Assembly (NCBI RefSeq): GCF_013377235.1
Contig: NZ_CP016226.1
Location: 496,001-560,000, forward strand
Direction of reading: 5' to 3'
From: Mannheimia varigena
GTDB taxonomy: Bacteria; Pseudomonadota; Gammaproteobacteria; Enterobacterales; Pasteurellaceae
DNA length: 64,000 nt
Shown here: one piece after another, positions 52,826 to 59,897 of the stretch
How positions within the stretch are numbered: the first letter of the stretch is position 1
Layout of the letters: each line of letters starts with the position of its first letter
Translations under genes and position numbers: made by a program
Notes under the pieces: generated by a model
Seen by the model: the letters and a program-made list of their open reading frames with translations, nothing else
The model's database searches: none
What the model was told of the DNA's origin: nothing

Positions 52826-53878
52826 TTAATCTGCAAAACGATTTTTATGATCGTAGCGGTCAAAATGGATATCATCACTAATTAAATATTCATAGACTTT
52901 ATCCACAATTTCAATACCACCCGTTGCATAATATTTATCGCGGCGCAATTCTGCTCGCTCTCCCGGATAATAAACACGGTCGAAATCAGATGCTGGTTGC
53001 ATAGAGGTTAATTCATTTAATGACTGAGCCATATTCTCACGGAATTGCTCCGCACCGCAGAAACGATCCGGATCAATCACAATGTGCATTTGACCTAAAC
53101 GGCGACCTTCCGATAAATCGTGGTACATTGAAGAAACGTGTTTGCCGAATGGCACGCCTAATAAGATACCAGAGAAAATATCAACCATCATCATTAAGCC
53201 ATAGCCTTTCGCACCCGAAATTGGCACTAACGCATTGACTTTGTTTGGGTCGGTTACTGGATTACCATCCACATCTACAGCCCAATCTGGTGGAATAGAT
53301 TCACCACGAGAGCGTTTGTCTAAAATTTTACCCCAAGCCTGAACAGTGGTTGCCATATCAAATACCACATTTCTGTCTTCATCAGCAGGGGCAGCAAAAG
53401 AAATTGGGTTTGTGCCGTAATAAGGTTCAGAACCGCCATAAGGCACAGCCATTGGGTCTGATTGACAAAATGAAATAGAGAGTAATCCTTCTTTAGCTGC
53501 CATTTCTGTATAGTAGCCAATCGCACCGCTATGAGAAATGTTACGAATACCGACAATCGCAATGCCTGATTTTTTTGCCATTTCAATTGCTTTTTCCATT
53601 GCGAAAGTCGCCGCTACATAACCACAGCCGTTATCGCCTTCAAAGATCGCTGATGCTGGGCCTGTTTCTTTCCATTCAAATTTCGGATCGTGGGTAATAC
53701 CACCTTTAAAAATACGCTCGCAGTAATATTCCATACGCACCGCACCATGAGAGTGGTAACCACGTTCGTCAGACCACGTCAAAATTTCTGCTGTAATATC
53801 TGCGTGTTGATCGTTTAAGCCTGCTTTCATCAATTTAGCTTTCATTAAGCCTTTTAATTCATCTCTTGATAATTTCAT
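52826..53878 (-). CDS. allD: AllD, ureidoglycolate dehydrogenase
   Basis: NAD(P)-dependent oxidoreductase of the malate/lactate dehydrogenase-2 (LDH2/MDH2) family, oxidising (S)-ureidoglycolate to oxalurate. The 350 residues compare with 349 for E. coli AllD. The N-terminal helix has ERGYHSHGAVRMEYYCERI, the catalytic His is His116 in RNISHSGAIGYYTE, and YGTNPISFAAPA is the cofactor loop. The gene lies 32 bp downstream of allE and 80 bp upstream of the FdrA fusion, the expected pathway order. An LDH2/MDH2-family dehydrogenase with another substrate is the alternative, but context favours AllD. Confidence 0.9.
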   Translation of the reverse strand: MKLSRDELKGLMKAKLMKAGLNDQHADITAEILTWSDERGYHSHGAVRMEYYCERIFKGGITHDPKFEWKETGPASAIFEGDNGCGYVAATFAMEKAIEMAKKSGIAIVGIRNISHSGAIGYYTEMAAKEGLLSISFCQSDPMAVPYGGSEPYYGTNPISFAAPADEDRNVVFDMATTVQAWGKILDKRSRGESIPPDWAVDVDGNPVTDPNKVNALVPISGAKGYGLMMMVDIFSGILLGVPFGKHVSSMYHDLSEGRRLGQMHIVIDPDRFCGAEQFRENMAQSLNELTSMQPASDFDRVYYPGERAELRRDKYYATGGIEIVDKVYEYLISDDIHFDRYDHKNRFAD

Positions 53879-53910
53879 AGTTTGTTCCTTTTATAAAACG
53901 TAAATTGCTC

Positions 53911-54696
53911 TTATAGTTCTACATCACGGTTGCATTCTTTCGAGTAAATATACACGAAATCTTCATCACCTACTGCATAACAAGCTTGTGGACAGTAGGA
54001 ATCCATAAATACATAATCATCTTTTTTCACTGGAATCCATTCATCATCTAAACGATACATTCCTTTACCTGAAAGGAATAACATTCCGTGTTCTTGGAAA
54101 TGGGTTTCGATATAACCATGCGAAGCTCCAGGCTTAAATAGCAAGATATGCATATTCATATCAAAACCAAAATCTGTTGCTGAAGGTAATAAATCTTTAA
54201 TCAAACAGGTTTTCATACCTTCATATTCAACGTAGTCAATTTCATTTACATTGCCCACATAAGTGGTTGCTTGATGCCCTTCTAATATCGTATAACGACG
54301 GCGATGAATATAAATTTTAGTTGATTGTTCAGACTTATTCACAAAACTCAACACTTGGTCAGCAGGAGAAAAAATATAACCACCACTTTCAAGCGTAACT
54401 TCAGTATCACCATTTTTAACGGTTAGCTGACCACTTACCGAATAAACGAACACCTCAATACCATTACCGCCTAATTGTGTGCAGCCGCCATTTGGATGAA
54501 CAGTTGCAATATAATCGGCAAAAGATGCACCCAATGCAGGCGAAGATAAAATACTAATATCACAATTATGGTAATTTGGAATACTGTTTTTCACTAATCC
54601 ATCAGTTTCCAAAATCACAAAGTTATTCTTACGAATTACCGAACGCGTTTCCAGTAATCCTTTTCGATAACCTGTTTGACCATTCAAATATCCCAT
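53911..54696 (-). CDS. allE: AllE, (S)-ureidoglycine aminohydrolase
   Basis: Mn-dependent bicupin that releases ammonia from (S)-ureidoglycine to give (S)-ureidoglycolate. The 261 residues equal E. coli AllE (YlbA). The N-terminal cupin has GGNGIEVFVYSVSGQL and the C-terminal cupin carries the metal site in KPGASHGYIETHFQEHGMLFLSG, with His, Glu, His and a Gln/Glu. AAGGAGAA precedes the start. It is the first gene of the large minus-strand ureide transcript and is divergent from the alpha/beta hydrolase gene, 76 bp apart. Confidence 0.92.
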   Translation of the reverse strand: MGYLNGQTGYRKGLLETRSVIRKNNFVILETDGLVKNSIPNYHNCDISILSSPALGASFADYIATVHPNGGCTQLGGNGIEVFVYSVSGQLTVKNGDTEVTLESGGYIFSPADQVLSFVNKSEQSTKIYIHRRRYTILEGHQATTYVGNVNEIDYVEYEGMKTCLIKDLLPSATDFGFDMNMHILLFKPGASHGYIETHFQEHGMLFLSGKGMYRLDDEWIPVKKDDYVFMDSYCPQACYAVGDEDFVYIYSKECNRDVEL

Positions 54697-54721
54697 AATA
54701 TTCTCCTTCTTTATGTGAGTA

Positions 54722-54750
54722 TGATAAGTTGAATTAATTTGTACTATAAT
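54722..54750 (+). promoter_or_regulatory. Divergent promoter region between allE and the alpha/beta hydrolase gene
   Basis: The 76-bp AT-rich gap (54697-54772) holds a good plus-strand -10, TATAAT at 54745-54750, with only a weak -35 (TGATAA). On the minus strand TATCAT near 54719-54724 is a possible -10 for the ureide operon. No operator is obvious. Confidence 0.35.
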
Positions 54751-54772
54751 TTATAAAAAATCGAGGTTTATT

Positions 54773-55630
54773 ATGTTAAAAGCAACACAAATCACATTAA
54801 ATACAGTCCAAATTCAAGACTCGCTTCTAACTATTGAGGCAATGCTCTATCAAGATGATGAAATCGCACCAAAGGCTAATCTTATTTATCTACACGGCGG
54901 TGGTTTACTTTATGGCACAAAAGAGGATTTACCTCAGCTTCATCTTGACACCTTTAGCCAAGCTGGTTTGCAAATTTTTGCGATAAATTACCCGCTTGCA
55001 CCACAGGCTCAGATTGAAGATATTGTTAATTCAATATTGAGTTCGATTGAACAACTACACAGCCAACCAAGTTTTGCAGAACTTCCCTATTTTCTATTCG
55101 GACGCTCTGCAGGAGCTTATCTTGCATTATTAACTGCTTCTAAACTAAACCAACAAACCGATATTAAAAAGCCACAAGGTGTAATTTTCTATTACGGTTA
55201 CGGATTTTTAACTGATGGTTGGTTTGAAAGCCCAAGCCCACACTATTTAAAATTACCATTAGTCAGTGAAAGCACCTTTCAATCACTAATAGCAACTCCA
55301 AGTCAAGAAGCTGATTTAAAAACTCACTTTAGCTGCTATATTTACGCTCGCCAAAGTGGTAAGTGGAAATCTTTGATTTATCAAGGCAGAGATAAATTTT
55401 TCTACATTGATTACAGCTTACGTTTGGCGGAATTGAATTTACCGATTTTCGCAGCTCACGCTACAAACGACCCTGATGTGCCCTTTGCAGAGTTTCAAGC
55501 CTTGTGCGAAAAATTCAATCCAACCAAATTTGTCATCGCCGCCGAATTACACGATTTCGACCGAGATGAACAATCGAAAGATACGTGGGAATTAATTCAA
55601 GCAACTATAAACTTTATTCAAAACACCTAG
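54773..55630 (+). CDS. Alpha/beta hydrolase, unknown substrate, divergent from allE
   Basis: A 285-residue cytosolic alpha/beta-hydrolase. The oxyanion motif is YLHGGGLLYG near residue 45, the nucleophile Ser is in GRSAGAYLALL near residue 115, the acid is likely Asp in AHATNDPDVPF near residue 232, and the His is in AAELHDFDRDE near residue 260. The HGGG motif places it with hormone-sensitive-lipase or kynurenine-formamidase-like enzymes. It is not part of known ureide pathways as far as I know. The position, back-to-back with allE, suggests control by the same signal. Base composition is more AT-rich than the allE-allC operon. Confidence 0.72.
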   Translation: MLKATQITLNTVQIQDSLLTIEAMLYQDDEIAPKANLIYLHGGGLLYGTKEDLPQLHLDTFSQAGLQIFAINYPLAPQAQIEDIVNSILSSIEQLHSQPSFAELPYFLFGRSAGAYLALLTASKLNQQTDIKKPQGVIFYYGYGFLTDGWFESPSPHYLKLPLVSESTFQSLIATPSQEADLKTHFSCYIYARQSGKWKSLIYQGRDKFFYIDYSLRLAELNLPIFAAHATNDPDVPFAEFQALCEKFNPTKFVIAAELHDFDRDEQSKDTWELIQATINFIQNT

Positions 55631-55730
55631 CACGAGCCGTGCTAGGTTAAATAATCCAAGTCCCTCTGGGACTTTCGCAGAGCCACAAAGTGGCTCGGCT
55701 TATTCAACCCCATACATCTCGTATGGGGTT
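55625..55730. repeat. Four consecutive short hairpins
   Basis: ACCTAGCAC/GTGCTAGGT (55625-55647, includes the hydrolase stop), AAGTCCC/GGGACTT (55658-55674), GAGCCAC/GTGGCTC (55680-55696) and AACCCCATAC/GTATGGGGTT (55706-55730). They fill the 104-bp gap between two convergent genes. The first and last could act as terminators for the two strands; the middle two lack T-runs. Confidence 0.75.
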
Positions 55731-55734
55731 GTTA

Positions 55735-57063
55735 TTATTTTTCCAAAATCGTCCCTTTTCTGAATCGAGCACTTGATGCCATATGTTTCATACCGAAATA
55801 ATAGACTAACGCTGTTGGAATGGTTGCGGTAAGGAATGAAATATCAGCATTAAATAAACCAATTACCGCACCTACAGAAATTGCTAAAATAGCTGCCCAG
55901 TTTACACCTCTACGATTGCCATTTTCGTCATAAAGTTCAGCAATATCTACTTTGCGTTTGCGTAAGATATAGTAATCTACTAATAACACCGCAAAAATAG
56001 GGCCAAAGAATACCGTGTAAGTTAATACGAAAATATCTACACCTTTTGATGAAGAGTCTGAAGTAATTAACCAAGGACAGGTTGCAATAGCTAATAAACC
56101 AATAAGAATTACCGACGTTTTGTGCTTAATTTTAAAAGCGTCCATTAAGGCATAAGCAGGTGGTACAACGTTACTGGCAAGATTTGTTGTCATCTGTGCA
56201 AATAAAATAAAGATTAAGGTAATAACCACTAAAAATTTATTATCTGCAGCTTGTGCAAACGCATTAATTGGGTTAGCAATACCTGTTGCAGAAGAGATCA
56301 TTAAGCCGATAATTCCCATAAATACCGTTGTTGGCACCATTGCTAAAAAGTAAACTATGCCACGTTTTGGTGTTGAATAGCCAGCTTTTAACTCACGCAC
56401 ATAGTCGCCTACATTCAGCATTACTAAAACATTCACACCGAAGAATGCCACAATCGCACTCACAAATGGTAAACCCCAAGTACCCTCTTTATTAATGAGG
56501 TTTTCTTCAATACGGCCCCCAAATTTAGTCATACACACATAGAACATATAAGCAAGAGATGCAATAATTACTACTGCCCCAATGTTCTCTAGCCATTTTA
56601 AGCCGTGGAAACCTGTAGTAGAAATCCAAATTTGTAAGGCTTGGAATAATAAGAAATAAAGCACTAAATTATCATAACCAAATAATAAAATAGAGATTTG
56701 GTTAATCGCAGAACCACCTAACCAACTTTGTACACCATACCAAACTATCGCTGGCACACCACGTAACATAGCAGGTAAAATGCCACCTTTCGTACCAAAT
56801 GCACTTTTTAATTGAACAGCATAAGGCACGCCACTTTTATAGCTCATTTGGTCATTTAAACATAAACAAATGATTAATAAAATCGAACCTAATAACATCG
56901 CTACGAATGCTTGGGTTAAGTTTAATCCTTTTTCTAATTGCCCAGAACCTAAAGCAAACGTACCAATAGATACACAGCCACCAAGCCATAAGAAAAGATA
57001 AGACAATAAATCCATAATCCGTTTATTTTCCGGAATCGGAAGTAAGTTGGTTTTTTCAGACAT
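55735..57063 (-). CDS. NCS1-family permease, probable ureide/hydantoin importer (copy 2)
   Basis: A second twelve-helix NCS1 carrier, 442 residues. FLWLGGCVSIGTFALGSGQLE, LRGVPAIVWYGVQSWLGGSA and NVGDYVRELKAGY match the corresponding blocks of the copy at 42669, and the C-terminus ends in the same FRKGTILE. Clear paralogues, they differ in substrate-site neighbours (MLNVGDYV against ILNASDYS), so specificity may differ. It lies downstream of a second allantoinase-family gene with 85 bp and a hairpin between them. Confidence 0.82.
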   Translation of the reverse strand: MSEKTNLLPIPENKRIMDLLSYLFLWLGGCVSIGTFALGSGQLEKGLNLTQAFVAMLLGSILLIICLCLNDQMSYKSGVPYAVQLKSAFGTKGGILPAMLRGVPAIVWYGVQSWLGGSAINQISILLFGYDNLVLYFLLFQALQIWISTTGFHGLKWLENIGAVVIIASLAYMFYVCMTKFGGRIEENLINKEGTWGLPFVSAIVAFFGVNVLVMLNVGDYVRELKAGYSTPKRGIVYFLAMVPTTVFMGIIGLMISSATGIANPINAFAQAADNKFLVVITLIFILFAQMTTNLASNVVPPAYALMDAFKIKHKTSVILIGLLAIATCPWLITSDSSSKGVDIFVLTYTVFFGPIFAVLLVDYYILRKRKVDIAELYDENGNRRGVNWAAILAISVGAVIGLFNADISFLTATIPTALVYYFGMKHMASSARFRKGTILEK

Positions 57064-57103
57064 CTTCTGCTCCTGTAATTAGCATTTATATTTATCATAA
57101 TAA

Positions 57104-57145
57104 AAATGCGGTCAATTTTTACATCAATAAAAACTGACCGCATTT
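57104..57145 (-). terminator. Hairpin between allantoinase copy 2 and its permease
   Basis: AAATGCGGTCA and TGACCGCATTT pair around a mostly A/T loop, directly after the stop of the amidohydrolase gene. Here the arm reads ATGCGGTC rather than the usual AAGCGGTC. Confidence 0.7.
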
Positions 57146-57148
57146 AAT

Positions 57149-58555
57149 TTATCGCTTAACCGGACGAATAAATTCGCCGTAACCCATCGCATCTTGTTTG
57201 TACATACCGTTTTCTGCCACTAAACGACCACGAATGAAGGTATGGGTTGCCGCACCTTTGCCCTCTAAGCCGTTGAAACAGGTCACGTGACCTTTGGTAA
57301 AGAGTTTTTCTTGCTCCACTTTCCACGGTTTTTCCGGATCGACAATCACGATATCCGCATCAAAACCAATTTCAAATGCCCCTTTACGACCGTATAAGCC
57401 GAATAATTTTGCCGGATTCACGCCCATTACTTTTGCAATCAGGCTTGGGCTTAATTTGCGTTGATGCACCACCATATCGAACATCATCGGTAAGAAGAAT
57501 TGGATACCATTTAAACCGCCCCAAGCTTCCCAAATATCGTGGGTTTCGTTATTTTTCTCTTCATCAGCGGCTGGCGAGTGATCGCTACCCACACAAGAAA
57601 GCGTACCGTCAACCACATAATTCCAAAGTTTTTCCATATCTTCACGTTTGCGTAGCGGCGGCGTACATTTTGCCGGGCCGCCTTTCTCAAACACAAAATC
57701 TTCGGTAAAGCCTAAATAGTGCGGACAAGTCTCGCCCGACACAGGCAAGCCTTCATAAATTGCATCTTTCACGAGCTGGGCAACCATTGGGTGTGTAACG
57801 TGGCAAATATGCACACGACCGCCAGTGGCTCGGGACATATCAATGATATTTTTGGTTGCCACATATTCCACCCACACATCGTGAGCATCTAAAAATTCAC
57901 GGATTTTTTCTTGATTGGTTAAGCCAGTTTTCGCTTTCGCCTCTTTCACACGCTCTTTCACTTGCCCATATTCTTCACAATGGAAGCCGGATAACGCATT
58001 GAACGGTTTTAAGATTTCTAACGCTTTACGCACGTTACCTAAATTCACGGTTGGGAACAGATCCCCATTCGGACAGGTAAAGCCTTTAAATGCAGCAACG
58101 CCGCAAGCTTCAAGATCGACAAGATCGGCAGAATTGCTTTTAATGGAGTTCGGGTTGTCGTCATAATCGCCCACAATACCGCCCCAAAGGGCAAAGTCGA
58201 TAAAGGAATGTTTGCTAACGTTGGCGTGTTTCAGTTTGAAAACGTCTTTATTGATAAGAGAAGGGTCATTATTGAGTGGCATATCGATTAAGGTTGTACA
58301 ACCTGCTGCCACAGCGGCACGGGAGCCTGTTTCGAAATCTTCACGGTAATCAAAGCCCGGTTCGTTTAAGTGAGCATGGCAGTCGATAATGCCCGGATAA
58401 ACCAAGTTGCCTTTCGCATCAACGACCTCTTTCGCTTCCACTTCCGTTTCAGGCGAGAAGAAACCGACAAATTTGCCGTCTTTCACCGCAACCGTTGCCG
58501 GATAAATACGGTCTGGCGTCACAAGCTGTCCGTTTTTAACGATTAAATCATACAT
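57149..58555 (-). CDS. Allantoinase/dihydropyrimidinase-family cyclic amidohydrolase (copy 2)
   Basis: Cyclic amidohydrolase of 468 residues. Metal ligands: HAHLNEPG (His60, His62), carboxylated Lys157 in AAFKGFT, His192 in FHCEE, His252 in CHVTH, Asp325 in SDHSPA. The Lys and later ligands are shifted by about 10-14 residues relative to copy 1 because of an insert (about 132-148). It is a paralogue of the enzyme at 44039, with the same downstream permease. It may be the true allantoinase, or may open a related ring such as a hydantoin or dihydropyrimidine; the two copies cannot be told apart by motif. It is divergent from allH. Confidence 0.8.
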   Translation of the reverse strand: MYDLIVKNGQLVTPDRIYPATVAVKDGKFVGFFSPETEVEAKEVVDAKGNLVYPGIIDCHAHLNEPGFDYREDFETGSRAAVAAGCTTLIDMPLNNDPSLINKDVFKLKHANVSKHSFIDFALWGGIVGDYDDNPNSIKSNSADLVDLEACGVAAFKGFTCPNGDLFPTVNLGNVRKALEILKPFNALSGFHCEEYGQVKERVKEAKAKTGLTNQEKIREFLDAHDVWVEYVATKNIIDMSRATGGRVHICHVTHPMVAQLVKDAIYEGLPVSGETCPHYLGFTEDFVFEKGGPAKCTPPLRKREDMEKLWNYVVDGTLSCVGSDHSPAADEEKNNETHDIWEAWGGLNGIQFFLPMMFDMVVHQRKLSPSLIAKVMGVNPAKLFGLYGRKGAFEIGFDADIVIVDPEKPWKVEQEKLFTKGHVTCFNGLEGKGAATHTFIRGRLVAENGMYKQDAMGYGEFIRPVKR

Positions 58556-58608
58556 AATAAACCTTCTTTTTATTGACTTTTAATGGTTTGAAAGGAAAAT
58601 ACAGAATA

Positions 58609-58644
58609 TGAAATCGTATTTCAATTTATCTTAATACTAATCAA
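58609..58644. promoter_or_regulatory. Operator candidates in the divergent allantoinase-2/allH promoter
   Basis: Two sites lie in the 123-bp gap. TGAAAT, CGT, ATTTCA (58609-58623) is a perfect inverted repeat. TTAAT, ACTA, ATCAA (58631-58644) matches 9 of 10 bases of the FNR consensus TTGAT-N4-ATCAA. Anaerobic control would suit an oxamate-forming pathway. Both are seen in sequence; function is inferred. Confidence 0.45.
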
Positions 58645-58678
58645 TAAAATAATAAAAAATCAACAGGTATTTTACAAA

Positions 58679-59530
58679 ATGAGCATAAAAGAGCAAATAA
58701 TAAATATCTCTCTATTAAAAATTAGCCAATACGCTCACAATACAATAGGAAATGAAGCTATTGCAACTGTTCACTCCACTTACAACAAAACAATTAACCT
58801 ATTAATTAATAAAAGAATTTTTTCTATCCAACCTAGAGATAGTGAACTATCTCCAATTAGTCTTATAACAAACCTAACATTATCACAATTTCAACAGCTC
58901 AAATTACAACCAATTAAAACTTATCAACTTTATTTCAACTACCAAAACGTTACAATTTTTTATACAAAATTGACCGCTTGTAAAAGCTCTACAAAAACTG
59001 CCCTTGCAAATTCTATTAAGATAGCTAAACAAATATTACAGCAATCTGATAAAAAAGGCTTAAACCTGCTTTTTCAACAGAAAAATGATGACTTGATACT
59101 AGCAGCCTTTCAGCAATATTTAACTCAAGCCGAGCATTTCTACATAATGAATGATGAGGAAAATACCTGTAATATTTTGACTAAATTAATTGGATTGGGT
59201 ATAGGTCTTACCCCAAGTGGGGATGATTTTCTATCTGGCTTACTTGCAACATTCCAATACTTCAATGCTACAAAATCTACTTTTTATCAAACCCTCACAC
59301 AACAAATCAGACAAAATTTGGCCAATACAAATGCTATCAGTAGCCGATTTTTAGACTGCGCATTACAACAACAATTTTCTGTTCCCGTACTGACTTTCTT
59401 TGAAAATATTGATAAGCAAAATAGTGATATAGAGCAACTCAATAAACTATTTGAAAATATAGGACATTCATCAGGAATGGATACGCTTTTTGGAATTTAT
59501 TATGGGTGTAGCTTATTAAGTAAAAAATAG
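58679..59530 (+). CDS. allH: DUF2877 protein, AllH-type subunit of oxamate carbamoyltransferase
   Basis: Cytosolic protein of 283 residues of the DUF2877 family (E. coli YlbF/AllH, 271). The family signature LIGLGIGLTPSGDDFLSGLLA is near residue 170, and GHSSGMDTLFGIYYG ends the protein. It is required with AllF and AllG for oxalurate phosphorolysis. In E. coli it follows ylbE directly; here it is on the other strand, divergent from allantoinase copy 2 and 6 kb from the AllFG fusion. The gene is markedly AT-rich, with long runs of AAA/ATT codons, unlike the ureide operon, hinting at a different history or lower expression. Confidence 0.78.
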   Translation: MSIKEQIINISLLKISQYAHNTIGNEAIATVHSTYNKTINLLINKRIFSIQPRDSELSPISLITNLTLSQFQQLKLQPIKTYQLYFNYQNVTIFYTKLTACKSSTKTALANSIKIAKQILQQSDKKGLNLLFQQKNDDLILAAFQQYLTQAEHFYIMNDEENTCNILTKLIGLGIGLTPSGDDFLSGLLATFQYFNATKSTFYQTLTQQIRQNLANTNAISSRFLDCALQQQFSVPVLTFFENIDKQNSDIEQLNKLFENIGHSSGMDTLFGIYYGCSLLSKK

Positions 59531-59550
59531 AATTATTCTATATATTAAAA

Positions 59551-59582
59551 AACCCAAAAGAATAGTGATATTCTTTTGGGTT
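59551..59582. terminator. Terminator after allH
   Basis: AACCCAAAAGAATA, GTGA, TATTCTTTTGGGTT: a 14-bp perfect stem, serving allH and, on the other strand, the tRNA-Leu transcript. Confidence 0.88.
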
Positions 59583-59592
59583 TTCTGTGGAA

Positions 59593-59678
59593 TGGTGCCA
59601 GTGGTCGGACTCGAACCGACACGCTTTATGGGCGGCGGATTTTGAATCCGCTGCGTCTACCGATTTCGCCACACTGGC
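59593..59678 (-). tRNA. tRNA-Leu (anticodon CAA)
   Basis: 86-nt class II tRNA. The acceptor stem GCCAGTG pairs with CACTGGC, followed by an encoded ACCA. The D-arm has AATCGGTAGACGC. The anticodon stem-loop GCGGA-TTCAAAA-TCCGC gives CAA. A long variable arm and the T-loop GGTTCGAGTCC follow. Confidence 0.95.
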
Positions 59679-59788
59679 TTAAATTTTTCGAAATTATAGA
59701 AAAATATGACCGCTTGCGCAAGCGTAAAAAACGCCTTTCAAATTGGTTGATTTAAAATTCAGCATTCAATTCATCTTTATAAAAATAG

Positions 59789-59811
59789 TTATGCACATCA
59801 TCTGTGGATAA
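59789..59811. promoter_or_regulatory. Two facing DnaA-box-like sequences
   Basis: TTATGCACA (one mismatch to TTATCCACA) and TGTGGATAA (perfect, reverse orientation) are 5 bp apart in a 219-bp AT-rich gap between tRNA-Leu and xseA. The rest of the gap holds one partial uptake palindrome (CCGCTTGCGCAAGCG) and no gene. Confidence 0.45.
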
Positions 59812-59897
59812 GTAAGTGAACAACCCTGTTTATAAATACTTAACCCACTGATTTTCATATAATTAATTTTTAAAACCAAGAGTGCTCAAAATTTCCC

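Noticed and set aside
55625..55730. CRISPR-like array
   Set aside because: The four hairpins differ in sequence and there are no repeated units with spacers; no cas genes are present.
57104..57145. Haemophilus-type uptake signal (AAGTGCGGT)
   Set aside because: The arm reads AAATGCGGTC and is isolated; the whole window otherwise uses the AAGCGGT type.
59680..59897. Replication origin (oriC)
   Set aside because: Only two DnaA-like boxes, no 13-mer array seen and no usual origin neighbours (gidA/mnmG, dnaA, dnaN).
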